Of a DNA stretch of 6,137 nt, positions 1 to 3,826 are shown in pieces. Position numbers and translations under genes: made by a program. Position 1 is the first letter of the stretch. Each line of letters starts with the position of its first letter. The stretch is from an uncultured Clostridia bacterium. Its GTDB lineage: Bacteria; Bacillota; Clostridia; Oscillospirales; Acutalibacteraceae. Below the pieces are notes generated by a model. That model was not told the origin of the DNA, searched no databases, and saw only the letters and a list, made by a program, of their open reading frames with translations. The stretch is taken from positions 1-6,137 of the forward strand of contig CAMVYG010000137.1 of the NCBI GenBank assembly GCA_947171615.1, given 5' to 3'.

Positions 1-171
1 ATTATACACTGCACAAAGTTGATCCATTTTCTCTTTTTCTTTATTGATTATACCATTTTCAGCGATTTTTTCAAGGCGAGTCTGACTGAGTATTTCTCCT
101 ATATCTTGCTGTAAGTCAAACTTCTTTCCTTCTTCCGGAAAATATTTCCAGGTGTTTTCTTCCAGCGTTAC
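1..171 (-). pseudogene. 5'-less gene fragment running off the left edge
   Basis: An open minus-strand frame of 57 codons begins directly after an in-frame TAG at 172-174 and continues past the window edge. The translation is rich in Glu and Lys and starts VTLEENTWKYFPEEGKKFD, which reads like genuine coding sequence rather than a chance frame. There is no ATG, GTG or TTG near its beginning (the first ATG is about codon 49) and no ribosome site. A REP-like hairpin lies immediately upstream. The simplest inference is a gene, perhaps another immunity or toxin remnant in the same cassette array, whose 5' end was replaced by the repeat. I do not recognise the family. It could instead be a genuine reading frame joined to its 5' part by a frameshift inside the repeat. 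Confidence 0.4.
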
Positions 172-182
172 CTAAAACACAT

Positions 183-224
183 AGAACCGTCCCCTGTGTT
201 TCTTAGAACCGTCCCCTGTGTTTC
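183..224. repeat. Two tandem REP-like units (AGAACCGTCCCCTGTGTTTC)
   Basis: The 20-base unit AGAACCGTCCCCTGTGTTTC occurs twice in a row at 183-202 and 205-224. The same core recurs at 452-472, 1783-1801 (one base changed), 3397-3416 and 3615-3634, with an extra half unit at 3635-3649. In the better copies ACACAG on the left pairs with CTGTGT on the right around a short AACCGTCCC loop, so each unit is a small palindrome. GGGGACGGTTCT-type palindromes scattered between genes are, from memory, common in Clostridia and resemble REP elements moved by RAYT (Y1 HUH) transposases. No such transposase is visible here, so that link is inference. Confidence 0.7.
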
Positions 225-412
225 TTTTTTTCCATACCTACCTTATCCAACAGGGTATCCAGGCTCACCTTCTCTGCGAGAATTTCCGTTGCACCTGCTA
301 TGGCACTCCAAAAGTAAAACCAGCGACATGCCCCTTTGGGCATATCACTGGTTTTTACTTTTAACTTACCGACTATGATTTCAAAGATTAGATCATATAG
401 ATCATTCGCCAC
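203..412 (-). other. Doubtful 69-codon frame across the long repeat
   Basis: This frame starts at a GTG and reads through the hairpin repeat into a REP unit, so its last residues (KKKHRGRF) are simply translated repeat. The central part, KTSDMPKGACRWFYFW followed by IAGATEILAE, is also readable in the repeat copy at 3431-3635. There it is broken by a one-base deletion next to the hairpin and by an early TAA after ATEILTE. The other two copies stop at once (VAS then TAA). It may be the least decayed relic of a small gene from which the repeat arose, or a chance frame through a structured non-coding repeat. The covarying hairpin inside it favours the second view. No ribosome site supports the GTG. 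Confidence 0.25.
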
Positions 413-472
413 TTCCTCAGAACCTTTGGAAAAGGCATTTTTTCAAAACACACAGAACCGTCCCCTGTGTTT
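273..472. repeat. Long dispersed repeat, copy A (type-1 flank)
   Basis: This is one of four direct copies of a ~170-bp unit. Read on the plus strand it contains, in order, a hairpin (310-362), a segment beginning CTATGATTTCAAAGA, the block CAGAACCTTTGGAAAAGGCA, and a terminal REP-like palindrome ACACAGAACCGTCCCCTGTGT. Copies B, C and D are at 1637-1801, 3251-3416 and 3431-3635. Copy A shares a further left flank (GAGAATTTCCGTTGC...CCTGC) only with copy D. B and C instead join the hairpin to orphan-toxin junction sequence. The repeat sits directly downstream of the last gene of the toxin-50 cassette. Confidence 0.85.
310..362 (-). terminator. Hairpin of copy A, probable bidirectional terminator
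   Basis: A long inverted repeat: arms AAAAGTAAAACCAG and CTGGTTTTTACTTTT enclose a second paired block CGACATGCCC / GGGCATATCA around a four-base loop. The A-rich and T-rich outer arms make it terminator-like in both directions. In the minus-strand RNA the imperfect positions become G-U wobbles, whereas in the plus-strand RNA they are C-A mismatches. The minus-strand transcript therefore folds better, matching the direction of all the genes. It lies downstream of the zinc-ribbon gene. Confidence 0.6.
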
Positions 473-506
473 ATTTTTTCTGAATAGTGAGTGAAAAGAA
501 ACTGTT

Positions 507-740
507 CTAATATATTAAATTATCAGGCCTTTCTTTCCCGCTCCTAACAACACCCTTTACCATTAGGCGTGAGATATAATAGGCCCGGTGGCATTGGTTG
601 CACCAGATAGTACCAGATCCAATGCCATCTTTTCCTTCTCTTTCTCTCCACTCATAATCCGTATCTTCGCTTTTACAGTAGGGACACGGCCCCGGTTTCC
701 CGGTAATTGCAATGCTTTTCATATTTTCCAACCATTTCAT
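507..740 (-). CDS. 77-aa zinc-ribbon protein, third gene of the toxin-50 cassette
   Basis: A small soluble protein with two CxxC knuckles, C19-P-Y-C22 and C47-N-Q-C50, separated by 24 residues. This is the layout of a structural zinc ribbon. There is no signal peptide or membrane segment. The start is an ATG with an excellent ribosome site, AAAGGAG at 749-755, eight bases upstream. It follows the 64-aa probable immunity gene by 50 bases on the same strand, so the two are likely co-transcribed. The position suggests an accessory or second immunity protein, or a remnant of an older cassette. The sequence does not show what it binds, and I do not recognise a named family. The C-terminal region after the second knuckle is basic (K/R-rich), compatible with nucleic-acid contact, but that is speculation. 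Confidence 0.75.
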   Translation of the reverse strand: MKWLENMKSIAITGKPGPCPYCKSEDTDYEWREREGKDGIGSGTIWCNQCHRAYYISRLMVKGVVRSGKERPDNLIY

Positions 741-748
741 TTTTATTT

Positions 749-755
749 CTCCTTT
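749..755 (-). promoter_or_regulatory. Ribosome binding site of the zinc-ribbon gene
   Basis: AAAGGAG on the minus strand, eight bases before the ATG at 738-740. It fixes that start and shows the gene can be translated independently of the toxin upstream. Confidence 0.8.
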
Positions 756-790
756 CGCAAAGATACATAACCTTATCGTCTAGAAAGGAC

Positions 791-985
791 TTACAATTCC
801 TCGATATCGGCTATCTCACTTTGAAGAAATCCCCAATAGTCTCCCTTTATATAAAGAGTGATATTGTCTTCTGGATCTCCGGTATCTTCTGCTTCAGAAA
901 CTAATACAACGCCTCCAATGTAAACTCTACCATGCACATCTGTCAATTTAACCATTTTATTTTCATGCTTCCATATATTAACCAT
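791..985 (-). CDS. 64-aa probable immunity protein of the toxin-50 cassette
   Basis: The gene lies immediately after the toxin-50 domain gene and overlaps its 3' end by eight bases (toxin stop TAA at 978-980, this ATG at 983-985). That is the usual toxin-then-immunity order with translational coupling. It has the strongest ribosome site in the window, AAAGGAGGA at 991-999. The protein is small, acidic and soluble. It is predicted mostly beta, with a pattern KLTDVHGRVYIGGVVLV, then an acidic turn (EDTGDPEDN), then ITLYIKGDYWGFLQSEI. This layout recalls an LSm/SH3-like barrel, but I cannot assign a named immunity family. Its acidic charge would suit binding to a basic nuclease. Function is inferred from position, not from a recognised motif. 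Confidence 0.75.
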   Translation of the reverse strand: MVNIWKHENKMVKLTDVHGRVYIGGVVLVSEAEDTGDPEDNITLYIKGDYWGFLQSEIADIEEL

Positions 986-1607
986 CGAAATCCTCCTTTA
1001 CTGGTACAATATGACTGCCACTTTTTTTATAATGAATTGCTATGCGTTTAGTTGGGTGCCATTCGTGATCAGCATAATAGAATCCTACAACTCTATCAAC
1101 TGTTACAAATTCAACATCGCCTCCCCCTGCTTCTGCATTTCTTGGCGTACCTGTACCATAATATTTTTTTATGATAGCTTCGGCTTCTTCTTTAGTAATG
1201 GTTAATCGGCTTTGTGCTCCTTTTCCCACTCTTAATCGATCTCCCAGATACTTATTGTATTGCGGACTTCCTTCCACGTGCTTCAGATAGCCTTGATAAG
1301 AATGGCGCAAAGAGTACTTGCCGTTTTCTACTCTATCTCGTATGATACGCTGCTTCTCTGCGGTTGTCAACGGCGTATCGGGCAACTGGTTTCCTTGCTT
1401 TGAAGTACCGGAAAGTACATCTTTACTGTTACCTTTCTCGATATCAAGCTCCGGATTTCCTTCGGGAGAAGGTTTCTCCATCTGTAAAAAATTTTCACGC
1501 TCAACCCCTTCCAGCAGATTGTGCGGCTCAGTAGAGTAACCTTCCCATTCCATCAGGCGCTTTACAGATTCCACATCCAGTCCGGGAGAATTCTGCATCC
1601 CTTGCAC
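978..1607 (-). CDS. Orphan polymorphic toxin C-terminal module, toxin-50 (Ntox50-like)
   Basis: Residues 1-44 (GMQN, GLDVE, YSTEPHNLLE, ERENFLQ) are a junction segment shared with the RelA/SpoT cassette. Residues 45-82 are a Ser/Pro/Gly-rich linker, and residues 83-209 are the toxin domain. The toxin part carries the pattern of Pfam Bacterial toxin 50 (PF15542): YLKHVEGSPQY around H110, a LTI.KEEAEAIIKKY helix, GTGTPRN, a VEFVTVDRVVGFY strand, and IHYKKSGSHIVP with H192 and H199 near the end. From memory, Ntox50 is a predicted RNase of the BECR fold acting on cytoplasmic RNA of a competitor. No N-terminal delivery domain is present. The GTG at 1605-1607 has no good ribosome site, and the frame upstream closes at a TAA in the terminator hairpin. 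This is therefore probably a displaced or silent toxin tip awaiting recombination with a full-length gene. The immunity gene overlaps its end. Confidence 0.8.
   Translation of the reverse strand: MQGMQNSPGLDVESVKRLMEWEGYSTEPHNLLEGVERENFLQMEKPSPEGNPELDIEKGNSKDVLSGTSKQGNQLPDTPLTTAEKQRIIRDRVENGKYSLRHSYQGYLKHVEGSPQYNKYLGDRLRVGKGAQSRLTITKEEAEAIIKKYYGTGTPRNAEAGGGDVEFVTVDRVVGFYYADHEWHPTKRIAIHYKKSGSHIVPVKEDFDG
991..999 (-). promoter_or_regulatory. Near-perfect ribosome binding site of the immunity gene
   Basis: AAAGGAGGA on the minus strand inside the last codons of the toxin gene, about six bases before the ATG. It contrasts with the absence of any comparable site before the toxin frame, implying that immunity is made even if the toxin is not. 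Confidence 0.85.
1476..1607 (-). repeat. Junction homology, copy in the toxin-50 cassette
   Basis: The first 44 codons of the toxin-50 frame match codons 25-69 of the RelA/SpoT toxin frame (3087-3221). Conserved are QGMQN, GLDVE, EP.NLLE, EREN and LQ. The nucleotides also differ at third positions that keep the residue (CAA/CAG, GGA/GGC, TTA/TTG), which suggests selection as protein, so this segment was part of a longer parent protein. Homologous tracts before the variable toxin tip are where recombination can exchange tips in polymorphic toxin systems. Confidence 0.75.
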
Positions 1608-1636
1608 GTCTCTCGGTGAAGCTCCTGACGATGGTA

Positions 1637-1801
1637 CCCCAAAAGCAAAACCAGCGACATGCCACTTTGAGCATATCGCTGGTTTTTGCTTTTAACTTGC
1701 AACTATGATTTCAAAGACTAGATCACATAGATCATTCGCCGCTTCCTCAGAACCTTCAGAAAAGGCATTTTTCTAAAACACACAGAACCGCCCCCTGTGT
1801 T
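1637..1801. repeat. Long dispersed repeat, copy B (toxin-type flank)
   Basis: The copy lies between the HD hydrolase gene and the toxin-50 cassette and has the same order of blocks as copy A: hairpin, CTATGATTTCAAAGACTAGA, CAGAACCTTCAGAAAAGGCA, and an ACACAGAACCG...CTGTGT palindrome (here CCGCCCCCTG). Its left flank (1608-1636) is the toxin junction sequence, as in copy C. It fills the 213-base gap 1608-1820, in which I see no gene. Confidence 0.85.
1641..1693 (-). terminator. Hairpin of copy B, probable terminator before the toxin-50 cassette
   Basis: Arms AAAAGCAAAACCAGCGA and TCGCTGGTTTTTGCTTTT are fully complementary apart from one bulged T, followed by the block CATGC / GCATA. Compared with copies A and D, both arms changed together: GTA/TAC became GCA/TGC, and CGA/TCA became CGA/TCG. 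This preserves pairing. It would terminate transcription leaving the HD hydrolase gene and insulate the next cassette. Confidence 0.6.
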
Positions 1802-1820
1802 CTCCGATCTCTCGAAGCAG

Positions 1821-2267
1821 TTATAGAAATTCCTTTTCCAAGAATTCCATTTCCTTCTGGTACTTTCTCACTCTGGCAAAGTCTTTTTCTGTTGGAAAAG
1901 GGATTCGGCTTAAATCTGAATTGTGCCGAAGATCGGCAAGCTTTACAACAGTTGCAAGAGGATTTTGCTTGATGCGTGCCAGATAAGCTTCTCGTGCTTC
2001 TCCTTCCCGTTTAGTAAGGCAATCTACCGCTTCAACTACACTTCTGGAAAAGCCCCGTCCCAAAAGCTCTTCTAATGTGATCGGCGTGTCCTCTACCACA
2101 TCATGGAGCAATGCCACAATTTGCTCTTCTTCTGTTTCCAGAGCTTCCGCAACTGCAACAGGGTGGTTGATATAAGGGGAACCTCCTTTATCCACCTGCC
2201 CGCTATGCGCGGCGATTGCCAGCTGATGCGCTTTCCAGACCTCTTTGGATTCGAGCAATAATTTCAT
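1821..2267 (-). CDS. HD-domain small alarmone hydrolase, probable immunity to the RelA/SpoT toxin
   Basis: A single-domain (p)ppGpp 3'-pyrophosphohydrolase of the MESH1/SpoT-HD type, 148 aa, close to the usual length of small alarmone hydrolases. The signature runs in order: AAHSGQVDKGG (H21), PYINHPVAVA (H35), ALLHDVVEDT (H55, D56, E59, D60), LTKREGE, YLARIKQNP, and VVKLADLRHNSD (D112). By comparison with Rel enzymes, H35, H55, D56 and D112 should bind Mn2+ and E59-D60 should be catalytic; all are present, so it should be active. It is the last gene after a RelA/SpoT-type toxin, so its likely job is to hydrolyse the toxin's alarmone product in the cytosol, as small alarmone hydrolase antitoxins do in toxSAS systems. 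The ATG is supported by GGAGG at 2277-2281, nine bases upstream, and the frame overlaps the preceding gene by 65 bases. Confidence 0.92.
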   Translation of the reverse strand: MKLLLESKEVWKAHQLAIAAHSGQVDKGGSPYINHPVAVAEALETEEEQIVALLHDVVEDTPITLEELLGRGFSRSVVEAVDCLTKREGEAREAYLARIKQNPLATVVKLADLRHNSDLSRIPFPTEKDFARVRKYQKEMEFLEKEFL

Positions 2268-2451
2268 GTAACTGCGCCTCCGTTATTTCTTCTACCTCAA
2301 TATCTCCTGTATAAATTTGAAGCAGATCTACATTATATTCCCAAACGCCTGACAGAAAGTTATACTTTTCAAAGCCCCCCTCGCATTTCCGACATACACG
2401 CCAGCATTCATCAAGCGTTTCTCCAGGATAAAGAATTGCAAAATATTTCAT
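2203..2451 (-). CDS. 82-aa acidic protein between the RelA/SpoT toxin and the hydrolase
   Basis: The ATG lies five bases after the toxin stop codon. A modest ribosome site (GGCAGG) sits inside the toxin's final codons, so translation is probably coupled. The protein begins MKYFAILYPGETLDECW, continues with CRKCEGGFEKYNF, GVWEYN, LLQIYTGDIEVEEITEAQ, and ends in a basic tail. It is acidic overall until the tail, with no signal or membrane segment. The pattern of a YFAI start, an aromatic GVWEYN turn and an IYTGDI..EEITE end looks like small immunity-type proteins near Firmicutes toxins, but I cannot name the family. It may be a second, direct-binding immunity protein or an adaptor for the hydrolase. 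The last 65 bases overlap the HD gene in another frame, and the tail QRGLESASAGNRRA may be unconstrained. Confidence 0.75.
   Translation of the reverse strand: MKYFAILYPGETLDECWRVCRKCEGGFEKYNFLSGVWEYNVDLLQIYTGDIEVEEITEAQLHEIIARIQRGLESASAGNRRA
2277..2281 (-). promoter_or_regulatory. Ribosome binding site of the HD hydrolase gene
   Basis: GGAGG on the minus strand, nine bases before the ATG at 2265-2267 and inside the upstream 82-aa gene. It supports initiation there despite the long overlap. Confidence 0.7.
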
Positions 2452-2456
2452 AGGAG

Positions 2457-3293
2457 TTACCTGCCTTTCAAAGTATCAAATGGTAAAATTTTATCTACGT
2501 CTTTTGGAGTTACTAAATTTTGAGTAAGAGCTTGCATTTGACGCTCTAATTCTAATTTCCTCTCTGTACTTGTACCTGTTTTTCTTGCCTCTTCATAAAG
2601 AATATGAGTTTTGTTCTTCACCTCTAAACTTTCTGGAGTATGGAATTGCACTTCAAAATGAAAACCATCCGGCGTTGTTATTACAGTGTTTACTCCACGA
2701 TATGAAGAGTAAATATTTGAAAGACTGTTCTTTACTCTGCTAACAGTATAGCCTGATTTCTCAAGGTTGTAAACGGTTTGATAATAAGTATCAAAAAAAT
2801 TGTCAGGTTCTGCTAACATCGTATACCTTACCGTGTCATACATCCGAGAAGTTGCATATTTATAGGCTTCTTCGTATCCGGTATTAGGGTGTAGTAACAT
2901 ATATTCAGAAACCTCGTTACTTGCCTTTCTTGCAAAAGATTCAGGAGTTTTGATTCTATATTCAAGTCCAGATAATTCTCCACCAGAAATTTCTGTTACC
3001 TTTTTTAAAGCCGTTGTTATGCTGGATTCTTGTAAAACTGCACCAGTATAAAAATCTTTTGCTATAGGATTTAAGTAACCAAAAGTCTCCTCCCGCTGCA
3101 AATAATTTTCACGCTCGATTTCTTCCAGCAGATTGGGCGGCTCGGAATTGTAAGTGTCCCTTTCCATCCTGCGCGTTATGGTTTCCACATCCAGGCCGGA
3201 AGTATTCTGCATCCCCTGCACGCCGCTCGGTGAAGTTCTTGACGATGGCGCCCCAAAAGCAAAACCAGCGACATGCCCCTTTGGGCATATCAC
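2457..3293 (-). CDS. Orphan polymorphic toxin with RelA/SpoT-type alarmone synthetase domain
   Basis: The C-terminal part, about residues 100-240 of this frame, has the nucleotidyl/pyrophosphotransferase core of the RelA/SpoT family in order: R113-I-K...S-F-A-R-K (ATP-binding R.K..S..RK), Y152-D153-T-V-R156 (metal Asp), VKNSLSNIYSSYRGVN (the Y..RG.N nucleotide-stacking block), FEVQFHT with E214 (catalytic Glu), and KTHILYEEAR with H230. There are no TGS, ACT or hydrolase domains. It should transfer pyrophosphate from ATP to a nucleotide, or to tRNA ends as some toxSAS enzymes do. The product cannot be read from the sequence. Residues 25-69 are the shared junction segment; residues 1-14 are translated hairpin repeat. 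The GTG start lies inside a terminator hairpin and has no ribosome site, so this looks like a displaced toxin tip rather than an intact gene. Two genes downstream is an HD alarmone hydrolase. Confidence 0.85.
   Translation of the reverse strand: MICPKGHVAGFAFGAPSSRTSPSGVQGMQNTSGLDVETITRRMERDTYNSEPPNLLEEIERENYLQREETFGYLNPIAKDFYTGAVLQESSITTALKKVTEISGGELSGLEYRIKTPESFARKASNEVSEYMLLHPNTGYEEAYKYATSRMYDTVRYTMLAEPDNFFDTYYQTVYNLEKSGYTVSRVKNSLSNIYSSYRGVNTVITTPDGFHFEVQFHTPESLEVKNKTHILYEEARKTGTSTERKLELERQMQALTQNLVTPKDVDKILPFDTLKGR
3087..3221 (-). repeat. Junction homology, copy in the RelA/SpoT cassette
   Basis: Codons 25-69 of the toxin frame correspond to codons 1-44 of the toxin-50 frame at 1476-1607 (VQGMQN, GLDVE, EPPNLLE, ERENYLQ). 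Upstream of this point both frames also share a PSS..SP. stretch that runs into the hairpin repeat. Downstream of LQ the two toxins are unrelated, so the homology ends sharply at the tip boundary. Confidence 0.75.
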
Positions 3294-3416
3294 TGGTTTT
3301 TACTTTTAACTTGCAACTATGATTTCAAAGACCAGATCACATAGATCATTCGCCGATTCCTCAGAACCTTTGGAAAAGGCATTTTTTCAAAACACACAGA
3401 ACCGTCCCCTGTGTTT
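3251..3416. repeat. Long dispersed repeat, copy C (toxin-type flank)
   Basis: Block order is the same as in copies A, B and D, ending in ACACAGAACCGTCCCCTGTGTTT. Its left flank is toxin junction sequence, as in copy B. Its right end abuts copy D within about 15 bases, so C and D form a tandem direct repeat with a period of about 218 bases. Confidence 0.85.
3255..3307 (-). terminator. Hairpin of copy C, probable terminator overlapping the RelA/SpoT frame start
   Basis: The plus-strand arms are AAAAGCAAAACCAGCGACATGCCC and GGGCATATCACTGGTTTTTACTTTT. The C/A differences between arms become U-G wobbles in minus-strand RNA, so the stem is complete only in that transcript. Copy C has the GC version of one outer arm and the TA version of the other, an intermediate between copies A/D and B. 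Confidence 0.6.
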
Positions 3417-3430
3417 ACCTGCCAGTCCGA

Positions 3431-3649
3431 CTTATTCTGTGAGAATTTCCGTTGCCCCTGCGATAGTGCCCCAAAAGTAAAACCAGCGACATGCCGCTTT
3501 GGGCATATCACTGGTTTTTACTTTTAACTTACGACTATGATTTCAAAGACCAGATCACATAGATCATTCGTCGCTTACTCAGAACCTTCGGGAAAGGCAT
3601 TTTTTCAAAACACACAGAACCGTCCCCTGTGTTTCGTCCCCTGTGTTTC
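3431..3649. repeat. Long dispersed repeat, copy D (type-1 flank) with extra REP half unit
   Basis: This copy shares the GAGAATTTCCGTTGC left flank with copy A, then hairpin (3473-3525), CTATGATTTCAAAGACCAGA, and an ACACAGAACCGTCCCCTGTGTTT palindrome. A partial second palindrome half, CGTCCCCTGTGTTTC, is appended at 3635-3649. A one-base deletion relative to copy A lies just right of the hairpin (TTACGAC versus TTACCGAC). With copy C it occupies most of the 564-base gap 3294-3857; the rest of that gap holds the plus-strand promoter and RNA. Confidence 0.85.
3473..3525 (-). terminator. Hairpin of copy D, probable bidirectional terminator
   Basis: Arms AAAAGTAAAACCAGCGACATGCC and GGCATATCACTGGTTTTTACTTTT, with the same wobble-tolerant pairing in minus-strand RNA as the other copies; the apical loop differs slightly (GCTTTG). 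It is the first such hairpin downstream of the large toxin gene. Confidence 0.6.
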
Positions 3650-3677
3650 CCTTGTTTTCAGCATCACAATCTCAAAT

Positions 3678-3706
3678 TTGACTTTTTCCCTTGCGGCAAG
3701 TATACT
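3678..3706 (+). promoter_or_regulatory. Near-consensus sigma70/SigA promoter on the plus strand
   Basis: TTGACT at 3678-3683 and TATACT at 3701-3706 are separated by exactly 17 bases. It points rightward, opposite to every protein gene in the window, and predicts a start near 3711-3714. That start is one to three bases before the 5' arm of a nine-base-pair closing stem, so promoter and RNA structure support each other. Confidence 0.75.
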
Positions 3707-3710
3707 GGAC

Positions 3711-3826
3711 ATTGGAACTTCTGTACTGGGCTAGAGCGCCATCATTTTTGGTGGAAGAGCCCATGGGTAAGGCAACCGAAGCATTTGCTTCAGAACTCCC
3801 CCCAGGCAGAAGTTCTTATTTATTTT
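3711..3826 (+). ncRNA. Unidentified structured small RNA of about 115 nt
   Basis: It starts just after the promoter at 3678-3706. A perfect closing stem pairs GAACTTCTG (3715-3723) with CAGAAGTTC (3807-3815), followed directly by the T-rich tail TTATTTATTTT, so the closing stem doubles as terminator. Inside are a stem TGGGCT/AGCCCA (3727-3732 with 3758-3763) enclosing CCATCA/TGGTGG (3739-3744 with 3749-3754) round a TTTT loop, and a hairpin GAAGC/GCTTC (3778-3782 with 3787-3791). An unpaired C-rich stretch, CTCCCCCCAGG, lies before the 3' arm. It occupies the place downstream of the large toxin gene where an immunity gene is expected, and is convergent with it: the toxin stop is 32 bases beyond its 3' end. 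I do not recognise it as 6S, SRP, tmRNA or a riboswitch I know. Possible roles are an antisense or RNA-based regulator of the toxin transcript's 3' end, or an unrelated trans-acting sRNA. Confidence 0.6.

Noticed and set aside
1011..1539. Plus-strand frames opposite the toxin-50 gene
   Set aside because: They are Phe/Ser/Cys-rich shadows of the minus-strand toxin frame without ribosome sites.
3285..3330. Possible minus-strand promoter (TTGCAA ... TGATAT) in copies B and C
   Set aside because: The hexamers are poor, the -10 candidate sits inside the hairpin arm, and copies A and D lack the same -35. Not enough to call a promoter for the orphan toxins.
3317..3511. A 64-codon minus-strand frame (MICPKRHVAGFTFG...) spanning copies C and D
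   Set aside because: It starts at a GTG inside the copy D hairpin, has no ribosome site, and is translated repeat and REP sequence throughout. Its beginning matches the artefactual start of the RelA/SpoT frame.
273..3649. Could the repeats be a CRISPR array?
   Set aside because: The units are ~170 bp, irregularly spaced with genes between them, contain long terminator-like hairpins, and no cas gene is present.
3640..3800. A short minus-strand frame (MGSSTKNDGALAQYRSSNVQ...) after the large gene as a candidate immunity gene
   Set aside because: About 31 codons from its ATG, no ribosome site, no recognisable protein, and it is antisense to the well-supported RNA structure.
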